From: Anaerovibrio lipolyticus LB2005
GTDB taxonomy: Bacteria; Bacillota; Negativicutes; Selenomonadales; Selenomonadaceae
Reading direction: 5' to 3'
DNA: 64,000 nucleotides
NCBI RefSeq assembly: GCF_000621545.1
Contig: NZ_JHYA01000012.1
Location: 1 to 64,000 of the forward strand
Part shown: one piece after another, positions 52,895 through 61,403 of the stretch
Position numbering within the stretch: position 1 is the stretch's first letter
Layout: each line of letters starts with the position of its first letter
Program-made: the position numbers and the translations under genes
The notes under the pieces: model-generated
What the model saw: the letters and a program-made list of their open reading frames with translations, nothing else
Database searches by the model: none
Told to the model about the DNA's origin: nothing

Positions 52895-54124
52895 TTAAAA
52901 TGCCCCTATGACACCGGAGGCTATAATCTTCAGTCTTACCCGCAGTGGCCCGAATACCTCACAGGCCCCCTTGGCGTACGCATAAATTGTTGCATTCCCA
53001 CGGGCTGCCCTAAGGTCATTAATGGTATTATAAATTTCTTCACCTTCGATAATACCCACATTACCGGAAATAGGATCAGGCAATACACCCTTTTGGGTAG
53101 CAATGCCGTTAACCTCCTGAAGGAAGCTGGTTATTTCTGCATCCACTTCCTCCTCTTTATTAACGTTGACATGGAGTCTCTTGGTAGCAATCAGCTCACC
53201 GTCATTAAATACCCGCTTATTACGATAAAGCTGCAGCACTGTGCGAACATCCTCACCACGAACTAGATTGCCAATGGATACAATACGCACAATCATATCA
53301 TCCTGACTTTCAGAAATAATCTGGGCTGCCTGTTCATAATCAGACTGCAAAATCCATATCTGCTTTTCTTGCTCCGTAGCCTTATCACCCAAACGATGGG
53401 CAATATTCTCTCTTGCCATATCTGTAAGCACGCTCAGATCATTCATGGTTTCCTCGGTGCTACGACCACACTTAACCACTCCACCGGACAGCACTTCACC
53501 AGCGCGGAAGGTGATATCACCTTCACGCATAATCTGAATGCCTGTAGTCAGATAAGCATTTCTGTCCTCCAGCTGCTTATTATCGTCGGCCAGCTTAGCA
53601 TTATCATCAGCCATTTTGGCATTATCGTCTGCTAATCCTTGATTTTGGGATATCAAATTATTGTTTTCTGCCATCAGCTCAGCCTTGGCTGCCTCCAAGG
53701 CATCATTACCCCTTTGCAGCTCATCTGCCCTCTGCTCCAGCTCACGACGTTGTTCCATAAGCTGATCCAAATCCTTGCGGGTCTGAGCCAATGTTGCATC
53801 AGTCTTGGCCTGCTCTGCTTTGGAATTTTCCAGTTCCTTAGAAGCATAAGCCAGACGGTTTTCCGTTTCCGCCATGGTCTGGCGAAGCTGTTCCATACCG
53901 AAAAGAGCAGTACGAACATTGTCAGAAACAGTGGTCATTACTGCCAAAGTCATGGTAGTAATACTGATACCTGTAAGAATCGTTACCAAAACAGAAGTAT
54001 GCTTCGGTCTAAGCCCAAAAATAGTCAGCTTTTTCTTGCCGACCTTAGACCCTAATCTATCACCTATAAAGGCTATGGCTCCGCCCACTACTACCAGAAC
54101 CACAATCAAAAACAGACCATACAC
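52895..54124 (-). CDS. DUF3084 membrane coiled-coil protein
   Basis: 409 aa. An N-terminal transmembrane helix (MYGLFLIVVLVVVGG with GTG as Met) is followed by DRLGSKVGKKKLTIFGLRPKHT, a second hydrophobic stretch (~45-65) and a long coiled-coil (~80-190). The coiled-coil includes repeated DDNAKM/DDNAKL heptads. The C-terminal DUF3084 domain follows. Function unknown; conserved in diderm firmicutes and cyanobacteria, often near LPS or cell-division genes. The start was moved from a TTG at 54154 to GTG 54124 to match the family. Confidence 0.85.
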   Translation of the reverse strand: MYGLFLIVVLVVVGGAIAFIGDRLGSKVGKKKLTIFGLRPKHTSVLVTILTGISITTMTLAVMTTVSDNVRTALFGMEQLRQTMAETENRLAYASKELENSKAEQAKTDATLAQTRKDLDQLMEQRRELEQRADELQRGNDALEAAKAELMAENNNLISQNQGLADDNAKMADDNAKLADDNKQLEDRNAYLTTGIQIMREGDITFRAGEVLSGGVVKCGRSTEETMNDLSVLTDMARENIAHRLGDKATEQEKQIWILQSDYEQAAQIISESQDDMIVRIVSIGNLVRGEDVRTVLQLYRNKRVFNDGELIATKRLHVNVNKEEEVDAEITSFLQEVNGIATQKGVLPDPISGNVGIIEGEEIYNTINDLRAARGNATIYAYAKGACEVFGPLRVRLKIIASGVIGAF

Positions 54125-54191
54125 GGCGAAGTCACATCCCTTCAAAAAATACAAACAACAGAATCATCATTTAATGACTACATAGTTTTCA

Positions 54192-55283
54192 TCACTTGGA
54201 AGCCCTGTGCATAAGCCAGCCACCTGCAATAAGGCCTACTATATTAGGCAGCCATACAGCTATAATCGGTGGAACAGTTCCCCCCTGGGCAATGGCCCCG
54301 GCCATGGTCATTAAGCTATAGTAAATAAAGATTATTACTATACTTATAACAAAGCCACGAGATGAACTGTTGCGGTTTGGCTGCATGCCCAATGGAACCG
54401 CCACCAAGGTGAAAATCAGGCTGGCCATTGGTATAGTAACACGCTGATAAAGCTCCGTTTCCAGCTTTGCAGTATTAACATACTGGCTTTTCATTATTTT
54501 TATCTGAGCCGTCAGCTCTGCCATGGACATTTCCTCAGGCTTCTTCTGCTCACGGATAATTTCCTTCGGACTTTCATTTACCGGAAGCACTTGGGTATCA
54601 AAATGCATGGTATGGCGGGACTCTCCCTGGGATACATCATAAATAATTCCCTGATGCATGGTCCACTGATTATCCTTCCAATCAGCAAATTCAGCGTTTT
54701 CCACATGACTCAGCTCTCCCTTTTCAAAGGACTGCATAGTTATACCCAGCATCTGATTGGTGGTAGCGTCATACTGACGGGCATAGATAAGATTTTCAAT
54801 ATTGCCGTTCTTTATATCCTTGATAATGATATGCTCCTGAGACTGGGGTGCCAAATTTCCCTTAATCTCATAATTGAGCACATTACTATACGCTTCATTG
54901 GACCATGGCACTATGTATTCACTGAAATAAACAGCAAATACACTTACAAATGCGCCTAAAACAATGGCTGGTGCCGCAATGCGATAAAAGCTGATACCGC
55001 ATGACTTCATGGCTGTTATTTCGCTATTGCCGGACAAACGGCCAATGGTCAACAGGCCGGACAGCAGCATGGACATTGGAAAAGTCCAGATGACAACGCC
55101 TGGAAGACTCAGCACAAAAATCTTGGCCACTGATGCCAGTGAGGCACCATATTCAGTGATATACTGTGCAATTCGGAACAAGGTTCCGGAACCGATAAAT
55201 ACGGCAGAAAATGCACATATACCAAATATAAAGGTCTTAAAAACCTCTTTAAATATGTATTTGTCTAATATTCTAATCTGCAT
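54192..55283 (-). CDS. lptF: LptF/LptG-family LPS export permease
   Basis: 363 aa with the typical six transmembrane helices and a central periplasmic beta domain (~100-270). It is one of the two related permease types that with LptB extract LPS from the inner membrane. Only one such gene is seen; it could be LptF or LptG. It starts at 55283 with GAGGT 6 bp upstream and follows lptB by 13 bp. Confidence 0.9.
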   Translation of the reverse strand: MQIRILDKYIFKEVFKTFIFGICAFSAVFIGSGTLFRIAQYITEYGASLASVAKIFVLSLPGVVIWTFPMSMLLSGLLTIGRLSGNSEITAMKSCGISFYRIAAPAIVLGAFVSVFAVYFSEYIVPWSNEAYSNVLNYEIKGNLAPQSQEHIIIKDIKNGNIENLIYARQYDATTNQMLGITMQSFEKGELSHVENAEFADWKDNQWTMHQGIIYDVSQGESRHTMHFDTQVLPVNESPKEIIREQKKPEEMSMAELTAQIKIMKSQYVNTAKLETELYQRVTIPMASLIFTLVAVPLGMQPNRNSSSRGFVISIVIIFIYYSLMTMAGAIAQGGTVPPIIAVWLPNIVGLIAGGWLMHRASK

Positions 55284-55296
55284 CTTCTTACCTCTA

Positions 55297-56016
55297 TTAT
55301 AATGTGAAATCATTACCAAGATAGAATTTCTTGGCCAGCTCACTGTTTGCAATAGTGTTGCTGTCACCCTCCAGGAGAATCTTACCATTATTAAGGATAT
55401 ATGCCCTGTCAACGATGTGCAGGGTTTCTCTTACATTATGGTCAGTGATGAGAATACCCATTCCACGCTCCTGAAGGTATTTGATAATCCCCTGAATATC
55501 AGCTACTGCCAATGGATCTACACCGGCAAAGGGCTCATCCAACAGAATAAACTGTGGCTCCAATGCCAGACAACGGGCAATCTCCACGCGGCGACGCTCA
55601 CCGCCAGAAAGCTCTGTACCCAATCTGTCAATAACATGAGATACATGGAATTCCTCCAGCAGCTCCTTAACCTTCTTCTGACGGGTAGCCTTATCCTTAA
55701 TGGTGCCCTCCAGAATGGACATAATATTTTCCTCAACGGTCATATTGCGAAAAATTGATGCCTCCTGGGCCAAATAGCTGATTCCCAGACGGGAACGCTT
55801 GTACATTGGCATATCACCAATGGGAAAATCAGATAAAAAGACTTCTCCGAAGGTTGGGCGCTCCAAACCAACAATCATATAGAAAGTGGTGGTTTTACCG
55901 GCACCATTTGGCCCCAGCAAGCCTACGATTTCTCCCGTGCTAACATTAAGGGAAACACCATCCACCACATTTCGTTTTTTAAATGTTTTAACTAAATTTC
56001 TGGCCTCAATATGCAA
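55297..56016 (-). CDS. lptB: LPS export ABC ATPase
   Basis: 239 aa. Walker [13 protein letters not shown], signature [13 protein letters not shown], Walker [14 protein letters not shown], and a switch His in LITDHNVRE. It powers LPS extraction with LptF/G. Sequence highly typical. Confidence 0.97.
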   Translation of the reverse strand: MHIEARNLVKTFKKRNVVDGVSLNVSTGEIVGLLGPNGAGKTTTFYMIVGLERPTFGEVFLSDFPIGDMPMYKRSRLGISYLAQEASIFRNMTVEENIMSILEGTIKDKATRQKKVKELLEEFHVSHVIDRLGTELSGGERRRVEIARCLALEPQFILLDEPFAGVDPLAVADIQGIIKYLQERGMGILITDHNVRETLHIVDRAYILNNGKILLEGDSNTIANSELAKKFYLGNDFTL

Positions 56017-56033
56017 CTCAATAGACCTCCCAG

Positions 56034-56726
56034 TTACTTCACAGATGTCTTGCCGTCATCAGCCAAATATACGGTCAGTTTTTTGCTCTTCAGTGTATTG
56101 TTATCCTGAACAGCCCAGGCGTTGCCAGTTATAATAGCCTTGCCCTTTTCCTTGCCCCAATAATCCACCTGGTCGCCACCGGCCTCCATGTTATTCTTGG
56201 GGCTTACCATATATGCATTACCATTACCTACGATGTGATCTTCCTTCATAAATCCGCGAATCAGATCAGCTCTAAAGGTCCCATCCGCTGAAGTGATGCT
56301 GCCACCACTTGGAATCAACACATACTCATCCTTTTGGAAGTATTCCACCTTAGGCCCCATAAAATGCTTGTCAGCCTTGGTGCCGTTTACAGAGCCTACG
56401 GCAATCATGTGGTCAGGACCATCAGTGGTTACCAAATCAGCAGTTACCCGCATGTCTTCCTTTGTGGCCACCACATTGCCCCTTACCTTGCCTTCCTGGG
56501 TCTTGGAATTATACTCTGCATAATTACCTGTAACAGTGGCATTACCCTTGGTCATTACCACATTACCCTTGGCAGAGGCCAGACCACTTGCCATATCATA
56601 TTCTACTTCCTCTGCATCAAGGGTTGCCGGCTCGTTATTATCTGCTGCATAAATAGTGCCTGAAACCGCCATAGTAGCAATACCAGCCATAACAATTGCT
56701 TTTTTTATGTTCAATCTCATTCTCAT
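56034..56726 (-). CDS. lptA: Periplasmic LPS-transport protein, LptA/OstA family
   Basis: 230 aa. A signal peptide (residues ~1-28, ending in TIYAA) precedes an OstA-like beta-jellyroll (repeated [20 protein letters not shown]). It should form the bridge for LPS across the periplasm. AGGAG lies 8 bp upstream. It follows lptC by 11 bp. Confidence 0.92.
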   Translation of the reverse strand: MRMRLNIKKAIVMAGIATMAVSGTIYAADNNEPATLDAEEVEYDMASGLASAKGNVVMTKGNATVTGNYAEYNSKTQEGKVRGNVVATKEDMRVTADLVTTDGPDHMIAVGSVNGTKADKHFMGPKVEYFQKDEYVLIPSGGSITSADGTFRADLIRGFMKEDHIVGNGNAYMVSPKNNMEAGGDQVDYWGKEKGKAIITGNAWAVQDNNTLKSKKLTVYLADDGKTSVK

Positions 56727-56737
56727 AGCTTATTCTC

Positions 56738-57289
56738 CTATTCCTTTTTACCCTTTTCCAGATGGGCTTTTCCAATGGCCTTGAACTTGGTAAAACCGTT
56801 AGTACTCTCTATGCGGTCGCCAGAAGCCTTTATATGTTCCTTTTCGTACTCAATCTTTGCGTCTCCCTTCATGGCCAGCATATCCTTATCGGACAGCCAC
56901 TCCACTTCCTTACAGGAGAACTTTCCGCCATCACTGGATTTTCCTTCAACACCATCGGTAATTTCCAAATGATGATCCTTTTCCTTATATATAGCCTTTG
57001 GAGCCTTCAATTCAACAGTGCGGCCGTCCTCAAAATTATATACAGCCTTCACGTTGATAAGAGAAGCATCCTTGGTATCAATATCCATTTCTATATTTTC
57101 GGCAGTTACTGTCCAAATGATTTTACCATTTTTTTCCTCGCTGATAGTATTGCCATCAAAATTAACTATACGCTGTGATGGAGTGTCTACCACATCAGGT
57201 GGCTCTGGTATGCCGTTCACAGCCCATACAATAAGGCCTACCAACAAAACTGCAAATATACCTGCCAAGGCCTTTCCTTTTTTATTCAT
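56738..57289 (-). CDS. lptC: LPS export protein LptC
   Basis: 183 aa. One N-terminal membrane anchor (GIFAVLLVGLIVWAV) and a periplasmic LptC jellyroll (TVELKAPKAIYKEKDHHLEI). It passes LPS from LptFGB to LptA. Its start overlaps the lpxL stop by 8 bp. Confidence 0.9.
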   Translation of the reverse strand: MNKKGKALAGIFAVLLVGLIVWAVNGIPEPPDVVDTPSQRIVNFDGNTISEEKNGKIIWTVTAENIEMDIDTKDASLINVKAVYNFEDGRTVELKAPKAIYKEKDHHLEITDGVEGKSSDGGKFSCKEVEWLSDKDMLAMKGDAKIEYEKEHIKASGDRIESTNGFTKFKAIGKAHLEKGKKE

Positions 57290-58196
57290 TGTCAGTTACC
57301 TCTGATTTTACTATATGATGCTTATGCACCTGCTGCTCAGGAGCTGTGTTCCAGCGCTTCTGGAACCAAAGCCACTGAGTTGGATTTTCAATAATAATTT
57401 TCTCAAGAATCTTAGTCATTTTATAGGTTAAATCAAACAAATCCTTATCGCTGTCCCCAGTGTCTTCATAACGAAGAACCTCACCAATCACAACCTTGTG
57501 ATGACCATCGGGCTGACGCAATATAAAGGCTGGCAAAATCGGAGAATTAAACTTTTTGGCAAAAACAGCAGCCCCCATGGGAGTTGAAGCCGTCTTGCCC
57601 AAAAATTCAATAAAGGCACCACCAGGACCAGCATCTTGATCTGCCAAAAATCCCAGTATTCTCCCTTTTTTCAGTGCCTTGGCTGCTGCTAAAAGCTCAC
57701 TGGTACCACGGGAAAATATCTCTACGTTAATAGTTGCCCGCAAATCATTTAGGGCGTTTGTATAATCCATGTTAGGCTGCTGCTTGGCAATTGCACTTAC
57801 AGGCATATCATTCATGGTAAAAGCAGCGGACAGCCACTCCCAATTGCCCACATGGCCTGTAAGCACCACAACACCGTGCTTTTCTGCCAAGGCCGCCTCC
57901 ATCCTTTCCAGATGATCAATTTCAATATGCTTTTTAAAATTATCCTTGTTAAGGGCGGGCATATACAGCACTTCAAAGAAATTACGGCCCATATTGATGA
58001 AGGACTCACGAACCAGCCTTTCAGCCTCTTCCTGAGATATTTTTAAAGACTCCCGCATCTGCTTTATCGCCAGATTTCTCTGTTTCTTTATTAACTTGTA
58101 ATACAGAATGCCCAATCCCTTGCCCGCTGCCAACAACCAGCTATAAGGAGTTCTGCAGGACACCCAGCTCAGAAACATAAGAAGCTTGTATACCAT
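57282..58196 (-). CDS. lpxL: Lipid A lauroyl/myristoyl acyltransferase family
   Basis: 304 aa HtrB/MsbB-type membrane-associated acyltransferase. The catalytic HX4E motif is HVGNWE (~103-108), with LADQDAGPGG and the C-terminal PTQWLWFQKRW. It adds a secondary acyl chain to Kdo2-lipid IVA. The acyl length cannot be told. Confidence 0.92.
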   Translation of the reverse strand: MVYKLLMFLSWVSCRTPYSWLLAAGKGLGILYYKLIKKQRNLAIKQMRESLKISQEEAERLVRESFINMGRNFFEVLYMPALNKDNFKKHIEIDHLERMEAALAEKHGVVVLTGHVGNWEWLSAAFTMNDMPVSAIAKQQPNMDYTNALNDLRATINVEIFSRGTSELLAAAKALKKGRILGFLADQDAGPGGAFIEFLGKTASTPMGAAVFAKKFNSPILPAFILRQPDGHHKVVIGEVLRYEDTGDSDKDLFDLTYKMTKILEKIIIENPTQWLWFQKRWNTAPEQQVHKHHIVKSEVTDNE

Positions 58197-58239
58197 AAAA
58201 ATCCAAATCTCCTATCCCTATTACAAAGAATACTTTTAT

Positions 58240-58800
58240 TTACTGTCTTACACCGTCAACTGCTTTTTTCCCAGTAAAAGTGCCCACAAGGGAATCCCAT
58301 TTCCCCTGCTCCTTTAAGATAAACTCAAGGATTTCCCGAACTGCCCCCTTACCACCGGGACATTCAGCCACCACTATGGCCAAATCCTTAACCTCTGCCA
58401 CAGCATCTCCTACGCAACAGCCAAGGCCTGCCTGCTGAATAAGAGGAATATCATTGATATCGTCTCCCACATAGGCAATCTCATCATCCTTGAGGGAGAA
58501 TTTCAACTTAAGCTCTTCATAAGCACCACGCTTATCGACACACCCCTGATAAAGAGCATCAATCTTCAGCTCATTGGCACGCCTGGTCATAATTCTGGAG
58601 CTACGGCCGGTAATTATTGCACTTTTGATATCTCCCTTATGAGCCATGGCAATACCCATACCATCCCGGGCAGAAAAAGCCTTCATGGCTTCTCCTTCAG
58701 GCCCCATATAGATACACCCATCCGTAAGGGTTCCATCCACATCGAAAATAATCAGCTTAATTTTCTTGGCAATTTCAGAAGCACCTTTTTTAGTTTTCAT
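58240..58800 (-). CDS. kdsC: 3-deoxy-manno-octulosonate-8-phosphate phosphatase
   Basis: 186 aa HAD phosphatase. Motif I IFDVDGTLTDG, motif II ITGRSS and motif IV GDDINDIP. It forms Kdo from Kdo-8-P. The start at 58800 lies 2 bp from the kdsD stop; GGGAG is 9 bp upstream. Confidence 0.95.
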   Translation of the reverse strand: MKTKKGASEIAKKIKLIIFDVDGTLTDGCIYMGPEGEAMKAFSARDGMGIAMAHKGDIKSAIITGRSSRIMTRRANELKIDALYQGCVDKRGAYEELKLKFSLKDDEIAYVGDDINDIPLIQQAGLGCCVGDAVAEVKDLAIVVAECPGGKGAVREILEFILKEQGKWDSLVGTFTGKKAVDGVRQ

Positions 58801-58801
58801 A

Positions 58802-59770
58802 TTATACAACTCCCTGACGCAAAAGGTCTGTCAAATGCACAATACCAACTGGTTTATTATCAGCACTCACCACCGGCAAAACCGTAATTGGCCGTGGCTT
58901 ATGCTTTTCCATAATGCTTAAGGCAGATGCCGCCAGCTTCTCTTGAGTAATGGTATGAGGATTCTTGGTCATAAGCTCCTCCACCGGCTCATCTAAAAAC
59001 TGACTGCCCTTGGCCAGACAGCGACGAATATCACCATCTGTTACCAATCCAATAAAATTACCATCATCATCCACCACAGATGTTGCACCAAGTCCCTTGT
59101 CAGTCATCATAAAGAGGGCTTCCTTGGCTGTGGCACTGTAGTGAATAATAGGATTGTCCTCACCACTATGCATAACATTTTCCACAGTTAAAAGCAAACG
59201 GCGTCCCAAGGAACCACCCGGATGAAACAGGGCAAAGTCCTGTTTGGTGAAGTTTCTGGCCTCAAGCAGCGCCACCGTAATGGCATCCCCCATGGCCAAG
59301 GTAGCCGTGGTGCTGGCAGTAGGAGCCAGCCCCAAAGGACAGGCCTCCTTTTCCACACTGACATCAATAAAGAAATCAGCATTTCGCCCCAAAGCAGATT
59401 CCCTACGGCCTGACATGGCGATAATTTTAGCACCAATGCGCTTTACCACCGGCAGAATATTTACCACCTCAGTGCTTTCACCGCTGTTGGAAATAGCTAT
59501 AACCACATCATCAGCTGTAACCATGCCCAAATCGCCATGAAATGCCTCAGCCGGATGCATGAAAAAGGATGGTGTTCCTGTGCTGGCCAAACTGGCAGCA
59601 ATCTTTCTGCCCACATGGCCGGACTTACCCATACCCGTAATAATAACCCTTGCCTTGCACTCCAGTATACACTGAACTGCCTGGACAAATTCTTCATCAA
59701 CATGATCAATCAGCTTCAATACTGAGTCCGCCTCAATACGAAGTGTCTCAATTGCAGAATCCTTAATCAT
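58802..59770 (-). CDS. kdsD: D-arabinose-5-phosphate isomerase
   Basis: 322 aa. SIS domain (GMGKSGHVGRKIAASLASTG, STEVVNILPVVKRIGA) and two C-terminal CBS domains (~205-322). It converts ribulose-5-P to arabinose-5-P, the precursor of Kdo. KpsF/GutQ-type alternative names exist. Between kdsC and kdsA in the Kdo block. Confidence 0.96.
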   Translation of the reverse strand: MIKDSAIETLRIEADSVLKLIDHVDEEFVQAVQCILECKARVIITGMGKSGHVGRKIAASLASTGTPSFFMHPAEAFHGDLGMVTADDVVIAISNSGESTEVVNILPVVKRIGAKIIAMSGRRESALGRNADFFIDVSVEKEACPLGLAPTASTTATLAMGDAITVALLEARNFTKQDFALFHPGGSLGRRLLLTVENVMHSGEDNPIIHYSATAKEALFMMTDKGLGATSVVDDDGNFIGLVTDGDIRRCLAKGSQFLDEPVEELMTKNPHTITQEKLAASALSIMEKHKPRPITVLPVVSADNKPVGIVHLTDLLRQGVV

Positions 59771-59790
59771 TTAATAAAAGCCTCACAAAA

Positions 59791-60615
59791 TTACAACTGT
59801 TTTCTTACAATATCATGAATCGCAATAGCATCCTTCAAGAGCTCCTCCAGCTTGTCCAGATAAATCATATTAGGACCATCGCAGAGAGCCTCCTCCGGAT
59901 TATCATGTACTTCCATGAAAAGAGCATCCACACCTGCACCGACAGCAGCCCGCACCAGATTTGGCACATATTCACGGTTTCCTGCTGAGCAAGTGCCAGC
60001 ACCACCTGGCAGCTGAACGCTATGGGTACCATCAAAAACTACAGGGTAACCAAAGGACCGCATAATTGGGAAAGCTCGCATATCCACAACCAAATTGTTG
60101 TAACCAAAGGTAGCACCGCGCTCTGTCAGCATAATCTGAGAGCAGCCACCCTCATGAAGCTTGTCCACCACATTGCGCATATCTGCTGGGGCCATAAACT
60201 GCCCCTTCTTTACATTAACAACAGCACCGCTTTTGGCTGCAGCATAAAGCAAGTCAGTCTGACGACAGAGGAATGCCGGAATCTGGATTATATCTGCCAC
60301 CTTGGCCACAGGCTTCACCTGCTCCTCGGTGTGAATATCCGTAACGATAGGCACCTGCAGTTCATCCTTAATGTGCTGCAGCATTTCCAGTCCCTTCTTC
60401 AAACCAGGGCCTCTGAAACCGTTAAAGGAAGAACGGTTGGCCTTGTCAAAGGAAGCCTTGAAAACATACGGAATCCCCAGCTTACCACAGATTTCCTTGA
60501 TTGTGCGGCCAATCAGCAGGCAACGGTCCATCTCCTCCAAAACACATGGGCCAGCCAACAGAGCCAGCGGTTTGCCATTACCAATTTCAAAATTACCCAC
60601 CTGAACAGTATTCAT
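59791..60615 (-). CDS. kdsA: Kdo-8-phosphate synthase
   Basis: 274 aa TIM barrel condensing arabinose-5-P with phosphoenolpyruvate. Motifs: [24 protein letters not shown] and [12 protein letters not shown]. The Cys in AGPCV marks the metal-dependent class, as in Aquifex, rather than the Asn of E. coli KdsA. Confidence 0.97.
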   Translation of the reverse strand: MNTVQVGNFEIGNGKPLALLAGPCVLEEMDRCLLIGRTIKEICGKLGIPYVFKASFDKANRSSFNGFRGPGLKKGLEMLQHIKDELQVPIVTDIHTEEQVKPVAKVADIIQIPAFLCRQTDLLYAAAKSGAVVNVKKGQFMAPADMRNVVDKLHEGGCSQIMLTERGATFGYNNLVVDMRAFPIMRSFGYPVVFDGTHSVQLPGGAGTCSAGNREYVPNLVRAAVGAGVDALFMEVHDNPEEALCDGPNMIYLDKLEELLKDAIAIHDIVRKQL

Positions 60616-60635
60616 AATGCTACCACCCTTCTTCC

Positions 60636-61388
60636 TCAGGCATTTTGCCCATTTAAACGCTGTTTATATGCTTTATTTACTGCTTCCAGATCTTCCCTTG
60701 TATCCACTCCAACGAAATGGAAGTCAGTTTTGATAACCTTAATTTTATAACCATTTTCCAAAGCCCGAAGCTGCTCCAGAGATTCAGTAGTTTCCAGAGA
60801 AGTTGGCTCCATCTTGGCATAATTCAGCAGGAAATCCCGCTTATAGGCATATATACCAATGTGCTTATACACAGTTACACCCGTATTCTCCCTTGGATAA
60901 GGCAGAACACTTCTGGAAAAATACAGTGCATAACCATTTTTATCAGTAACAACCTTTACGTTGTTAGGATTTTTTATATCATCTGGATTTGTCATTGGCG
61001 ACTTTACTGTGGCCATCTGCAAATCCGGATCGTCATCAAAGGCTGCTGCCAATTCGTCAATAAGGGCAGGCTCTATCATCGGCTCATCACCCTGAACATT
61101 GATAATAAGCTCTGCCTCGGGGTGGGCTGCTGCCACCTCTGCCAAACGGTCGGTGCCCGTTGGATGGTCCTTGGCTGTCATCATGGCCTTACCACCATTT
61201 TTTACCACAGCATCATATACCCGCTCATCATCTACAGCCGCAATAACACCTGTAAGGCGCTTTGCCTTGGCTGCCTGCTCATAAACTCTGGAAATCATAG
61301 GCTTTCCACATATATCCGCCAAAGGTTTCCCTGGAAGACGGGTAGATGCAAAACGAGCCGGAATAACACAAAGTGTATTCATTGACAT
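60636..61388 (-). CDS. kdsB: CMP-Kdo synthetase
   Basis: 250 aa nucleotidyltransferase. Signature [14 protein letters not shown] at the start, NVQGDEP and [12 protein letters not shown]. It activates Kdo with CTP for transfer to lipid A. Positioned between kdsA and waaA-lpxK. Confidence 0.97.
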   Translation of the reverse strand: MSMNTLCVIPARFASTRLPGKPLADICGKPMISRVYEQAAKAKRLTGVIAAVDDERVYDAVVKNGGKAMMTAKDHPTGTDRLAEVAAAHPEAELIINVQGDEPMIEPALIDELAAAFDDDPDLQMATVKSPMTNPDDIKNPNNVKVVTDKNGYALYFSRSVLPYPRENTGVTVYKHIGIYAYKRDFLLNYAKMEPTSLETTESLEQLRALENGYKIKVIKTDFHFVGVDTREDLEAVNKAYKQRLNGQNA

Positions 61389-61403
61389 ATCAGCCTCTCT
61401 TTA

